Below the pieces are notes generated by a model that ran no database searches, was not told the DNA's origin, and was given only the letters and a program-made list of their open reading frames with translations. Made by a program: the position numbers and the translations under genes. This document shows, piece after piece, positions 10,490 through 20,870 of a stretch of 64,000 bases of DNA. Positions within the stretch are counted from its first letter, which is position 1. Each line of letters begins with the position of its first letter. The DNA is from Lithodes maja (taxonomy: Eukaryota > Arthropoda > Malacostraca > Decapoda > Lithodidae), in the NCBI GenBank assembly GCA_037953745.1, contig JBAKBP010000785.1, positions 1 to 64,000 of the forward strand. The letters are read 5' to 3'.

Positions 10490-11019
10490 GATGGGGGTTG
10501 GAATGGATTAGGATGGGGTGTGGTATGTTGAGTTAGGATGTGGATGGTATGGGAAGGGTTAGGTGGGTTAGGGAGGAGAGGTGGACAAGTTTTAGGGGGG
10601 GGAGTGGATGATATGGGAAGGTTAGGTGGGTTGGGGAGGAGAGGTGGACGGGTTTTAGGCGAGGGATTTGACTGGGAGAGGGAGGGGCATGGGGAACAGG
10701 TCCAGGTGTTCGTGTAGTGTTTCTTGGAGGCAAGTGTTGTGCAGTTGAAGTGGGTCCAGTTCCTGCATGAATTGCAGAGAACTGAACCATTAGTGTGGCG
10801 ACTCGAAGCGATGGGTTTTGAGCAAGTTGGACATATGTATGTGTAGGTGGGTCCTGGGTTGCTCTCAATGTCTCCGGCTAGAAGAAGTCTTCGAGAAATG
10901 ACAGCCGGAGAGTCATTTCTCGGTGTAGGAAAAACTGTGTGATGTGTGTGTGTGGTGTAAGGTGTGGAAATTCCCGGCGCGACCGAAGACGCTCCAAGGA
11001 CTCCTGTACGAGTAGGCAT
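10432..11019 (-). pseudogene. LINE ORF1 with N-terminal 2A-like peptide and PHD-type zinc finger
   Basis: Open frame of 195 aa on the minus strand. Residues 44-57 read RLLLAGDIESNPGP, a 2A-like translational-recoding signal. Directly after it comes a zinc finger with YICPTC, VLCNSC, NWTHFNC and WTCSPC, the spacing of PHD/RING-like fingers found in ORF1 proteins of CR1-related LINEs. The remainder is low-complexity proline/threonine-rich. The end is artificial: a plus-strand poly(A) tract reads as poly-phenylalanine, then a stop. ORF1 proteins bind element RNA; this copy is cut off by the insertion. Confidence 0.75.
10849..10890 (-). other. 2A-like ribosome-skipping motif
   Basis: The minus strand encodes RLLLAGDIESNPGP, matching the consensus D-(V/I)-E-x-N-P-G-P. 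During translation such a motif makes the ribosome release the upstream peptide at the final Gly-Pro and carry on. It stands at the N-terminus of ORF1, where 2A-like peptides are known in some non-LTR retrotransposons. Confidence 0.85.
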
Positions 11020-11619
11020 AATTGCCCGAAATTGCCTTCATTCCCTGCTCATTTTCATGCATAAGCAAAAGCCAGAGCGTAATACAATTATGTATTCGTG
11101 AAAGTACGGTAATAGCTTTCAAATTACTCCTGAATCATCCCTGTACGACGTCTGGTTTTCTTGTAAGGATCTTGCAAACGAAGGGCAAAATTGCTGAAAA
11201 TTACCAAATCCGATAGGCCTAGGCGAAATCGCTAATAATTACCAATTATTTTCTGTTTTCGCTATGTGTGACGCTGCACATAAGTGAACTCTCTCTCACA
11301 CAAACCTCAGTGTCGTGGCGGGGCCTGTAGGCTCCGGCTGACGTCCATCCGTGCTGCTTGCAAAAGATGGCCTGGCTCACAGGCTACAAAATAGCCAGAA
11401 AATCGTCTCCGTCATATGAGGGGCCCCGCGGGAATTGGGTTAAGAAGTGTGGTTGTTTTGATTATTTGATAGGGTCACCATATGGTGTGGCATTTGTTCT
11501 GTACAGAAGCTTGGCCTTTTTGGTTGGGGCTTCTTAGGAATGTGACCTTTTTCGTTAGCCATGGAGAAACTGCAGAGGTACAAATTATTATAAGCAACCT
11601 CATGTTAAAAATATTGTAT
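11020..11619. other. Non-coding stretch without recognisable genes
   Basis: Nothing identifiable between the LINE ORF1 and the left edge of the duplicated segment. Confidence 0.5.
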
Positions 11620-14303
11620 TGATTGTAAGCGTGTATACCCCGACAGAGGATATACTTGAAAGAAAGAAAGAGGAGTTCTGGATGAATGTGGAGGCGTGCC
11701 TGGAGAAGTTTGACAAGCACGAAAGAATATTTCTGATTGGGGATATGAATGGTAAGGTGGGTGATAGGAAAGTTGAGGGAGTGGTGGGAGGGTGGGGGGT
11801 ACCATCAGAGGTGAATGGGAATGGTAGTGCACTTGTGGACGTATGTGTGGGGAGGAGGCTGTGGATAGCCAACACCTTCTTCCGACACAGAATGATCCAC
11901 AGGTACACATGGAAACGGATGTAGACGATGAAGGATAAGACAGTGGTGGAACGAAAGCCATTGATTGATTATGTATGTGTGGATGAACGAATGAAGAAAT
12001 CTGTGATGGATGCTAGGGTGTATAGGGGTATTGGAGGGGGTCTGTCTGATCATTATGTAGTGGTAGCTAAGGTTAGGATACAAAAGAAGTGGGTGAGGAG
12101 AGCGGGAGGGAGGCGAGAGGAGGGTGGAATGGTGAGGAGGGTGGAGAGGTTGCAGGAGGAGGAAGTCAGGGAGGAGTACAGGAGAGCAGTGGAAAGACGA
12201 CTAGGTGGGTTCGACCTGGAAGTTATGGAGGAAGTGGAGGAGATGAGCAAGGTGTTTAAGGATGAGATCTGTGCAGCATGTGAGGAGGTGTGTGGAGGGA
12301 GGGGAGTGAAAGGTACAGCATGGTGGACAGAAGAGGTAAGAATAGCTGTGGAAGAAAAGAAGAAAGCATATAGAGAGTGGTTGGGTAGTAGAGGGAATGA
12401 AGATTCCGAGAGACAGAAACGAGCGAGGTACGTGGAGAGTAAGAGGGTGGTGAAGAGAGTAGTGAAGGAAAGTAAGAGAAGAGTAGATGAGGAATTTGGA
12501 AGGAATCTGAGTGTAAAATGGAGGGAGAGTAAGAAACTGTTCTGGAAAGAAGTCAAGAAAGTTAGGGAAGGTAGCAAGGGAAACAGTAAGGGTGTGAAAG
12601 ATAAGAATGGGAGAATGCTAGCCGAGAAGCAAGAGAGAGTCGAAAGATGGAGGGAGTACTTCAGTGAGTTGCTAAATGAAAGGAATGAAGAGCCAGCAAA
12701 CATAGCTGGATATGGTATGGGAGGGAGAAGAAGAGAAGTAGTGGAGGAGGAGGTGGGGATCAGGAGGTCAGAAGTGTGGGAAGCCATGAAAAGAGTGAAG
12801 TTGGGGAAAGCACCAGGAACAGATGGAGTGTGTGGGGAAATGTTGAGGTATGGTGGTGAGATAGTGATAGAATGGGTATGGAAAATGTGCAAACTAGCAT
12901 GGGAGAAGGGGAGTGCACCCGATGACTGGAAGACTGGCATAATAGTCCCCCTATATAAGGGCAAAGGGGAAAGAGGAGTGTGTGGTAACCACCGAGGAAT
13001 ATGTCTTCTAAGCGTAGTAGGGAAGGTATACAGTAGGGTAGTGATTGAGAGAGTGAGAGTGAGAACGGAGAAATGGATAGGCGATGAGCAGGGAGGTTTT
13101 AGGAAGGGAAGAGGATGTGTAGATCAGATTTTTACCCTGAATTGTGTTGTGGAGAAGTATCTGGAGAAGAAACAAAAGGTGTATGTTGCCTTTATGGACT
13201 TGGAGAAGGCCTATGACAGAGTGGATAGAGAAGGTTTGTGGAAAGTACTTAGAATATACGGAGTAGAGGGCAAGTTGCTGAAAGCAGTGAAGAGCATGTA
13301 TGAGGGTGCAAAGGCGGCAGTACGTGTGGAGAGTGAGCAGAGCGAGTTCTTTGACCTGAATGTTGGTTTGAAACAGGGGTGTGTGATGTCCCCGTGGTTG
13401 TTTACTGAATATATGGATGGAGTTATGAAAGAAATACTATCAAGAGCAGTGGATGTTGGTGTATCGCTGAAAAGGGAGGGAATTGAGTGGAAGCTACCTA
13501 TACTGCTGTTTGCGGATGATACAGTTCTGATGAGTGATAATGAATGGGAGTTGCAGGGTCTGGTAAATGAGTTTGGAACTGTGTGCGAAAAACGGAATTT
13601 GAAGGTAAATACGGGGAAGAGCAAGGTTATGGTCTTTGAAAGGGGTGAAGTCACAGAGTGTGAGGTGAAGCTGAACGGTCAGGCTATGGAGATCGTCAAC
13701 TCTTTTAAGTATCTGGGCAGTGTGTTGAGTAAAGATGGGACTATGGATGAAGAGGTGCGGGAGAGGGTACAACAGGGGAAGAGGGTTGTAGGAACGCTAA
13801 AAGCAGTAACAAGAAATAGGGTGGTCAGTATGGAAGTGAAGAAGTCCTTGCATGACAGTGTGGTAATCCCGACACTGACTTACGGAAGCGAAGCATGGAC
13901 GTTGGTTGAGAGACTCAGACCAAGAGTGAGAGCAGTGGAAATGAATTACTTAAGGAGTGCGTGCAGAGTTACATGGTGGGATAGACAGACTAATGAGGAA
14001 GTAAGAAGGAGGTGTGGTGTGGAGGTAGATGTGCTGGAAAGTGTGAAAAGGAACAACTTGAGATGGTTCGGCCATATGGAAGGTATGGAAAGCGAGAGAA
14101 TGACTAAGAGGGTGTACGAGAGCGAGGTGGAGGGACAGAGGGGGAGAGGTAGACCGAATATGAGGTGGAAGGATGGAGTGAGGAACTACATGAACGAAGG
14201 CGGTGCTGGTTGGGGGGAGGGGCGTCGACTGACTGGGGACAGAGTTGCATGGGGGCGGTTCGTTCGTGGCCACCCCTTCGGGGATCACGGCGTCGGGCAA
14301 TAG
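11619..14303 (+). pseudogene. RTE-like LINE polyprotein (endonuclease-reverse transcriptase), copy 1, 5'-truncated
   Basis: Two frames, 11619-11924 and 11928-14303, are in phase and separated by one TAG stop (11925-11927); the second copy has TTG there. Endonuclease features are IGDMNGKVG and LSDHYVVVAKV. The reverse transcriptase has KLGKAPGTDG, FMDLEKAYDRVDR (first catalytic aspartate), LKQGCVMSPWLF and LLFADDTVLM (catalytic FADD). The C-terminus has TLTYGSEAWTL and LRWFGHMEGM, typical of RTE-type elements. A (TAGA)n tail follows the stop, also as in RTE. The endonuclease N-terminus is missing because the duplicated segment begins inside the element. It cannot make a full protein, but the reverse transcriptase part is intact over 791 codons. 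Confidence 0.88.
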
Positions 14304-14326
14304 ATAGATAGATAGATGTGTTTTTG
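14298..14326 (+). repeat. (TAGA)n tail of RTE copy 1 and right target-site copy
   Basis: The stop codon merges into a TAGA tetranucleotide tail, followed at 14316-14326 by ATGTGTTTTTG. The same 11 bases occur at both ends of the complete RTE in copy 2, so this is the right target-site duplication. The left one is absent here. Confidence 0.8.
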
Positions 14327-15431
14327 ATCTTGTGTATGCATTGTAGGCTATTGCTTTTTGTTCCGTTACTCTAGCACAATTATGGTCAAACCATTTAGGT
14401 GAATTAGATCTTTTACTGTACTTTTGATGAGGAATAAAAGTTTCCATTCCAATTTTTACAAAATCTTGTATGTGGCTCAAGGTGGAGTGTGCATCATTAG
14501 AAAAGAAAGAGGTCCAGGGAATATCAATAAAGAAACCTTGAAGACCCTCCCAGTCTGCCCTATCGTAATGCCATTTAGTCACCAAGACAGGTTCAGAGTG
14601 GGAAGGTGTGGTAGGTGATAGACAGGTGGCCTGTATCAGACAGTGATCAGAAGATCCAAGCGGGGACCTCACTGTAACATCATAATTTTCTGAATTGGTT
14701 GTTAAAAATAAGTCCAGTAGGTGGGAATTATGATTAGGATTATCTGGTACACGGGTGGGTTGGTTGACTAGTTGAGTGAGATTAAATGAGTCTGCAAATA
14801 GCTCACATTCAAGACCAGCATCATCAGTCCTGGCTGAATAAGTGAGCCATTCAACATTATGGACATTAAAATCACCCAACACAGTGATTTCAGAAGAAGC
14901 ATTTAAGTTGAGGACACTGAGTTGTGAGGACAGAGAATCAAAAAGACTTTGCTCTGGAGGAGTATTTGGGGAACGGTAGATGCAACATATGTATTTAAAT
15001 TTACCAGCAGAAATTAATTTGTATATAGAATAATCAAAATAGGGACAATTGAAACTAGTAACCTCCTCCAGGGCAATTTCAGATTTTGCGAAGCAACATA
15101 CACCTCCTTTAGGTCTGAAATTTTGGAGCAGTTGATAACCTGGAAAATTAAATCTAGATGTGTCAGATGTGGATGTTACTTGAGTCTCTGTCAAAAAAAG
15201 GAGAGTAGGGGATTCTGCTTGAAGAAATTGGTGTACAGAATTGATGTTAGAGTGAAGTCCCCTTATATTGCTAAAGAAAAAGCTGCACCGACGAGCAGCT
15301 TTGGGACATTCCAATGCTCTTGACACAGTCGCATGATGACGACCGGGAGGGCCCTGTGTCAATGACCCAACCCTGCCGGGGGTGGATATCCGAGGGACCA
15401 CCAGGTTTGCTCTTAACAATTGTACTGCCAT
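14316..15431 (-). pseudogene. Jockey-like LINE endonuclease, copy 1, cut by the RTE insertion
   Basis: The minus-strand frame begins at 15431 and encodes an EEP-fold LINE endonuclease. Motifs are FFFSNIRGLHSN (asparagine motif), LFLTETQVTS (glutamate), CCIYRSPNTPPEQS, ITVLGDFNVHNVEW (aspartate/asparagine) and GSSDHCLIQATC (terminal SDH). At the target site of the RTE insertion (14316-14326) the frame runs into antisense RTE sequence, so the reading past KTH is meaningless. In copy 1 the matching reverse transcriptase half is not present on the far side of the RTE; in copy 2 it is (32745-34625). Confidence 0.85.
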
Positions 15432-16463
15432 GTTTATTGGGTAAGGTGTATGGTGTTACATGTATGATATGTAGTGGGAAGAGTAGTGTTTTATGGATAG
15501 AGGATAGCAATGTAGGGCAAGTCGTGAAGTTGGATGTGTATGTTATATAAAGAGGGTTTTCCTGATACCCCTGATGTGTGAGGCAGAAAGATATGTATCC
15601 AGCTACCAAGGCCTGGGAGAGAAAATGGAATTCAGGCTATTCCCTGAGTCTCCCGAAACCTTGGCGGTAGTACTTCCCGGTAGTACGACATAGGTCGTAC
15701 GCTCGAGGTTTCGCTTTTGTTTTTGTTTTATTCTGTTTTTGCCCTCTGCTGGCAACACATATGATGATGACAATAAGTCATGGGGGGGGGGGGGGGGGGG
15801 GTGAGGGGGGCATAGATTTCTGTATCTCACGGCAGTCAAAATTGCCGGAAATGTGATCGCGAGCGAGCAAATTTGTTTTGTTGCTTTGGTGTCTCAAGAT
15901 TGATGGATAATGTTTGTTTTGTAATTTCCGACAGGGTTCATAAAATAACACACCTAAAAAACAATCAAACAAGGAAAACAAATAAAAAATGGAGGTGGAT
16001 ATTTGCACCCGACCGTGAAAATAACACTGTACGGTATTTGCACCCGATGGTCGTGTTATATTGCGATACCGACTTTAATACATTAAAACAGACCCACTAA
16101 TATTAGAAGAACTTTCGACCTTCATAAAGTACTGTGTACCTTATAATATTATTATTTACTCCTAAACTTAAATGCTAATTTTAAATTATACCGGTAATAC
16201 TCGTTCTCTCGTTGCATTTCCAGACCACCAACGGAGGTATGCAACGCTGCCCCTTTTTTTTTTTATTCAGGCCTAATCCACTGTCCCAAGATAGTCTTGG
16301 CTTATCAGGGTATATTGTATTATAACAGCATAAAATCTCTTATTAAAATGCACTCATCAAAAATAGAATCACATAGCTCGGATACGCACCTAATGGTGAC
16401 GGAGATATATATGTTAGTTGGTGACTGAATTATGTTTGTTGATATATTGTTGATTGTGGTAAG
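15432..16463. other. Probable 5' part of the Jockey-like LINE, then AT-rich spacer
   Basis: No gene recognised. It includes a run of about 20 G at 15782-15801 (19 G in the other copy). A short direct repeat of TATTTGCACCCGA lies at 16000-16053, within a motif also found at 39485-39540 and, inverted, at 48441-48491. Confidence 0.5.
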
Positions 16464-16999
16464 ATGATGTTATTGCAACCGTTGCATGCATTTCCCAAGC
16501 CTCTTTTAAGAATTCAATCCTTTCAAGGTGGACACTCGTACCACAACTGGTTAAAACCGCTGATAGAGGTATTTAACCCTCCAGCCCCGGGGGCTATAGC
16601 TTATGACTGTACTCCTGTACCGGGGGTTTTGAGGATTTTTTACCTATGTTAACTACTCTGTAAATGAATGAATATTGCATGTAATGTTGTGAATAAAAAA
16701 AAATAATGTTCCACAAACCTTCCTCTGTCGAATGGCGTTTAGTAGAGGTCTCTAGCCCCTCTGGTTGCATAATGGTGAGCGCGGGAAGACGAGTGCTTTT
16801 TTATGCGGGAATTTCCTCACGCGTCCGAAAGCGTCGGCCCGCCCTGGCTACGACGCACCTAGCCGCTCGCCGCGCCAAAGTATTTATCTCCCTTAGACGA
16901 TTTTAGTGTTTGATATTGAGAATGTGATGTTTATTTGATATTTTCTAGTTATTTTGAGGCCAATTATATAAAATATGTTTATTAGGGTATCAATTTCAC

Positions 17000-17510
17000 T
17001 GATATTGCTAATTTTCACTCGATACCGTACATTTTATTAGTAATTGAGGTAGGTTATTGTTGTATTAGGCACTGATTATTCGTTATCACAGGTGTTTATT
17101 ATACTTTGGCCATCAAATCTTAGGTCTTGTGTCACTTTCACTTTGACAAATATGCTTTAGAGAGTGTCACTGTCACTGATAATGCTCATTTTCACTCGAT
17201 ACCGTACATTTTATTAGTAATTGAGGTAGGTTATTGTTGTATTAGGCACTGATTATTCGTTATCACAGGTGTTTATTATACTTTGGCCATCAAATCTTAG
17301 GTCTTGTGTCACTTTCACTTTGACAAATATGCTTTAGAGAGTGTCACTGTCACTGATAATGCTCATTTTCACTCTATACCGTACATTTTATTAGTAATTG
17401 AGGTAGGTTATTGTTGTATTAGGCACTGATTATTCATTATCACAGGTGTTTATTATACTTTGGCCATCAAATCTTAGGTCTTGTGTCACTTTCACTTAGT
17501 TATATGATTT
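17000..17510. repeat. 177-bp tandem repeat, about three copies, inside piggyBac-1
   Basis: The landmark ATTTTCACTC starts at 17011, 17188 and 17365, an exact 177-base period. Units include CACTGATTATTCGTTATCAC and GTGTCACTTTCACTT. The related element at 26830-28831 has a single copy of this unit, so the expansion happened within the piggyBac-1 lineage. It lies downstream of the transposase stop. Confidence 0.9.
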
Positions 17511-17766
17511 GTAAACGTTTTATATACAATTTATTGTGTCTTTTTTCACTGATTTATATATTTCTATAGGTTCTAATCATATGAATGTCACTTGGTATAT
17601 ACATATGTGTCACTTTCACATATTATTATGGTGGAATTGTATTTGTATCAATTTTCTCATAATACTTGACTTTTTTATTATAATACATTGGTTTTCTTCC
17701 ACTTTTTGCCTATATATAATTATAGTGTACATATTGTCATTTTATTTGGCAATTTCAGTATGATTA

Positions 17767-20673
17767 TTAGAACTCCTGCTTGGTGTGGTAAGCAGCGAAG
17801 CACCCTACAGCACAGAGTGCCACCTTGCACTCCACACACTCCGTGGTTGACTTTTTACCTGGGTGCGGCCTCACCCTGCTGTGGTAGCAGACATGGCACC
17901 GCTTCTGATTTGTTCTTCCTGCTGCATTCTGAGGAAAGAAACCAAGCTGGTGCCTAAGCAGGTATGGAGCAGACTGCAAGCGGTCGATAACGGCGGGCCC
18001 AGGATGTGCCACTGCCCTCTGTGGCGTAGCATACTTCTCCAGGAGCCCCGTCAACACCTGCTTTTGGAACCTCCGCAGGCTATTGAACTTCAGGGGTGGG
18101 TTCTCATTCCGAAGCCTGTATATATTATAGGCATTCAGAATTGACATGTCCACCATATGCAGAAAGAACTTTTTGTACCATCTGCACGAGGTACGCAGGC
18201 AGTCAATGAAGCCTATCTGCATGTCGGACTTGTCCACCAGCCTCATGTTGACATTGTAGTCCAGGACAGTATCGGGCTTGGTCACCCTGGCCTGGGTGCG
18301 GCGATCCACCTTGCCAGTCTCCACCATTTCCCCCTTGTGGATGGTGGTCAGGAGGTTGACCTTCCGCTGGTCGTGCCAGTGGATAGCCAGAATGGGCCCC
18401 AACTTCTTCCTGAAGACATCACCTTTTTTGGTCTTTGCAGGGAAAGTTGGCATGCCCTTCCTTTTCCCTCGTACTGTGCCTACAGTCCCTGTCTTGCGCT
18501 CATGCAGGTACTGTGAGAGAGTGGGGGACGTGTAATAGTTGTCCGTGTAGAGGACGTGATTCTTATGGAAGTAGCGGTCCATCATGGCTTGCACCACTGC
18601 TCCGCCAAATCCAATGAGGGGGTCCACAAGCACGTCCCCTTCCTTCCCGCTGTACACCAGGAAGTCCAGGACATAGCCAGTTGTGCAGTCGCACAGCACA
18701 AAGAATTTTATGCCAAAGCGATGTCTTTTGGAGGGGATGTACTGCCGGAAGCTGAGTTTTCCCCGGAACAGCACAAGAGACTCGTCAATGACGACCTTGC
18801 GGAAGGGCTTGAAGTAGGAGGTGAAGCGGTCTCGCATCATCTCATACAACGTCCTAATCTTCCACAGCTTGTCTGGGCGGTGGACGTCGGTGTTGGTGAC
18901 AAGATGGAGCGCTGCGAGGATATCAAGGTACCGGTCGCGAGCCATATATTTCCCGAAGGCAGGGGTTGAAATCAGATCATTGGTGATCCAATAGTCAGGC
19001 AACCTATGCTTCCTGACATGAGGCATTAGCATGGTGAGTGCCAGGAACACCATGAATTCTTGATGAGTCACTGGGGTCCACTTCCTCATATGGCCCTTGG
19101 TCACCTTGCCCAAAAAGTGTACCTGGAATTGGTGCTGCTTGTTTGTCTCTTTGACAACATAGCCTACCACCTCCTCATCAAAGAATGCCTCAAATAGTTC
19201 GTGTGGTGGAGCATTGGGGCCTGCAGGAAAATTGGGGGTAATGCCTGAACCCTCCAGTGCCTCATCAAAAGCTGGCACATCAGGGTTGTATCCATCCCCA
19301 TCAACTACGTCTTGCCACTGAAAAACGTAGAATGGGTCTTGTCTACGCTGACGAGGAGCTCCAACTGGTAGCCCAGTACGCCCACGGCCAACTCGGGAGG
19401 CGCGCGCCCTAGGGCGGCGGCGAGGGCGTCGGTCAGGGCGGCGGCCAGGGCGGCGGGCAGAAAGACGGGCAGCACGAAGCCGGGCCAAGCGGGTGGGTCG
19501 AGGGTCGTCGATGTCCATATAGTCATCGTCATCGTCAGAGTGGTCATCTTGCCCTGACGGTGGACCTATGTAATCATGGCCAGAGTCTTCAGAGCGGTGC
19601 CCTTCATCATCAGTGGCCCCCACATAATCTGGCGGGGAACCAGTGATGCGTGGGCGGCGTGCGGGTGGGCGAGGTGGGGAAGGAGTGACAGGTGAGGCTG
19701 TGTCCTCCAGAGGTCCCGGGCTCCTTGGCCTGCGACGAGTCACAGAAAGCAATGATTCACTTTCACTAGGCCCAGGTATTGGTGATGCGAGCTCAAATAC
19801 TTCTGCAGGACGACATGTTGAAGGCGGGAGAGGTGGGGAGGACCGTGGGGAAAGTTGTGGGGACGTATGGCTGGGGCCGGCAGGGGTGGACGCCGCCGCG
19901 GGAGCCTCAAACAAAACTCTCTTACTTTTCTTCATTTTCTTAGTATATTTTCTACCTTTCCCCTTTTCGGCAGCAGTATGTCTCCTGTCGGGGGACCTAG
20001 GAGGCAAATAGGCCGAAAGTGGGGGGTCCTCAACCCTTGGCAATGGTGGGGGTGGTGGGGAAGAATGCGGGGCATCCGGGTCATCTTGGGTGGCGTGGGT
20101 AGATAAGGGAGACAATGGCGGTCGAGAAGGGTCACCACGCTGACCCTCACTCACAGCCTCATCCTCACCAACTATTTTAGCTTGTTCCCTAGCTGCCGCG
20201 GCCGCCTTTTCAAGTATTTTTAACTTGTAGAAATGGAGCTTGAAAGGCGATTTACCTGGGGAAGGGCTTGGAGTCGTGTCACTTATGCGAAATTTGGTGA
20301 GTGACCTTGAACTCTCCCACTCACTCACTCTCGCAAGTTCACTTTCTTTAGGTAAACCAGCTTCCTCAACAACTGGCACATCACCTTCATCACTCTCATC
20401 ACTCTCAAATTCTTTCGCAAATCCCAGGAATTGTTCTTTATCACTCTCATGGCCATAATCACTCGACTTATAATTACTCGAGTGGTCACTCACTTCTTCA
20501 TCAATCTTATGCTTGGCATCAGCTTTCTCATAAAGTCTCAAAGTCGTCTCAATACCTCCGGGAGATAACACATTTAGGCGATGGCGTCGGGGTAAGGCAC
20601 GACGCACTATCAAGGGCGTCGTAGGAAGCACGATGTCGGACACGGCGGAATCACTATTTGGTGTACTGTCCAT
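17767..20673 (-). CDS. piggyBac-like transposase, intact, 968 aa
   Basis: ATG at 20671-20673; no internal stop. Residues 1 to about 485 are an acidic, serine/proline-rich, probably disordered extension with an arginine-rich patch (ARRPGRRPDRRPRRR) that could be a nuclear localisation signal. The piggyBac transposase domain starts near HELFEAFFDEEV (about residue 490). The catalytic carboxylates are visible: D630 in VIDESLVLF, D711 in YTDNYYTSP, and D814 and D817 in LVDKSD. Their spacing (81 and 103) is close to the classical piggyBac triad. The C-terminus is a cysteine-rich zinc domain (CHVCYH, ECVECKVALC, CFAAYH; about residues 925-965) that in this family binds terminal DNA. It is well above the usual 550-650 aa because of the N-terminal extension. 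Predicted to excise and insert at TTAA in the nucleus. Confidence 0.95.
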   Translation of the reverse strand: MDSTPNSDSAVSDIVLPTTPLIVRRALPRRHRLNVLSPGGIETTLRLYEKADAKHKIDEEVSDHSSNYKSSDYGHESDKEQFLGFAKEFESDESDEGDVPVVEEAGLPKESELARVSEWESSRSLTKFRISDTTPSPSPGKSPFKLHFYKLKILEKAAAAAREQAKIVGEDEAVSEGQRGDPSRPPLSPLSTHATQDDPDAPHSSPPPPPLPRVEDPPLSAYLPPRSPDRRHTAAEKGKGRKYTKKMKKSKRVLFEAPAAASTPAGPSHTSPQLSPRSSPPLPPSTCRPAEVFELASPIPGPSESESLLSVTRRRPRSPGPLEDTASPVTPSPPRPPARRPRITGSPPDYVGATDDEGHRSEDSGHDYIGPPSGQDDHSDDDDDYMDIDDPRPTRLARLRAARLSARRPGRRPDRRPRRRPRARASRVGRGRTGLPVGAPRQRRQDPFYVFQWQDVVDGDGYNPDVPAFDEALEGSGITPNFPAGPNAPPHELFEAFFDEEVVGYVVKETNKQHQFQVHFLGKVTKGHMRKWTPVTHQEFMVFLALTMLMPHVRKHRLPDYWITNDLISTPAFGKYMARDRYLDILAALHLVTNTDVHRPDKLWKIRTLYEMMRDRFTSYFKPFRKVVIDESLVLFRGKLSFRQYIPSKRHRFGIKFFVLCDCTTGYVLDFLVYSGKEGDVLVDPLIGFGGAVVQAMMDRYFHKNHVLYTDNYYTSPTLSQYLHERKTGTVGTVRGKRKGMPTFPAKTKKGDVFRKKLGPILAIHWHDQRKVNLLTTIHKGEMVETGKVDRRTQARVTKPDTVLDYNVNMRLVDKSDMQIGFIDCLRTSCRWYKKFFLHMVDMSILNAYNIYRLRNENPPLKFNSLRRFQKQVLTGLLEKYATPQRAVAHPGPAVIDRLQSAPYLLRHQLGFFPQNAAGRTNQKRCHVCYHSRVRPHPGKKSTTECVECKVALCAVGCFAAYHTKQEF

Positions 20674-20870
20674 GATGGCGTCGGGGTAGATACTGTTGTT
20701 GTGGCGTCGTTGACGCCGGGTGGCGCCACCTAGCGCCCAATCATCACAAAATGTGCGCGCGGCTTTCGAAAATCAAGCACGAAAGCAAGGGGCGTACATG
20801 AGGCCATCCGGGTTGCGCGGGCCGAGTATGTTATGGGCGTATATGAGGTCATCCGGGTTGGAGGGGTTAA

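Larger units (their letters stand above)
6880..11019 (-). mobile_element. Degenerate Jockey/CR1-group LINE with 2A-bearing ORF1, minus strand
   Basis: Read on the minus strand, this interval gives in order a PHD-type zinc-finger ORF1, an AP-type endonuclease, a reverse transcriptase with a YADD active site, and a C-terminal HTIKHIIEE-like segment near 7050. That is the normal order for a two-ORF non-LTR retrotransposon. Frames are broken many times and an insert separates ORF1 from the endonuclease, so it is dead. The 3' boundary near 6880 is approximate, and the 5' end may extend past 11019. Confidence 0.8.
16577..20866 (-). mobile_element. piggyBac-1: 4,290-bp apparently autonomous piggyBac-like transposon
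   Basis: Begins CCCTCCAGCCCCGG and ends, inverted, CCCCTCCAACCCGG, both directly against TTAA. One long minus-strand transposase ORF fills the right two thirds; the left part is non-coding and contains a 177-bp tandem repeat. The subterminal block GAATGGCGTTTAGTAGAGG recurs in small TTAA-bounded elements elsewhere in the window. The inverted repeats match imperfectly beyond about 10 bases, as in many piggyBac families. The empty site in copy 2 and the intact ORF point to a recent insertion. Confidence 0.93.
16573..20870. repeat. TTAA target duplication flanking piggyBac-1
   Basis: TTAA occurs at 16573-16576 and 20867-20870. The duplicated segment copy 2 has a single TTAA at 40058-40061 in the same flanking sequence. 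The insertion is therefore exact, as expected of a piggyBac transposase. Confidence 0.95.

Noticed and set aside
12053..12964. 303-codon open frame on the minus strand
   Set aside because: It is the antisense of the RTE reverse transcriptase; its Ser/Leu/Thr-rich composition is a by-product of the purine-rich sense strand.
13950..14315. C-terminal 120 residues of the Jockey endonuclease ORF
   Set aside because: This part is antisense RTE sequence beyond the insertion site and is not part of the protein.
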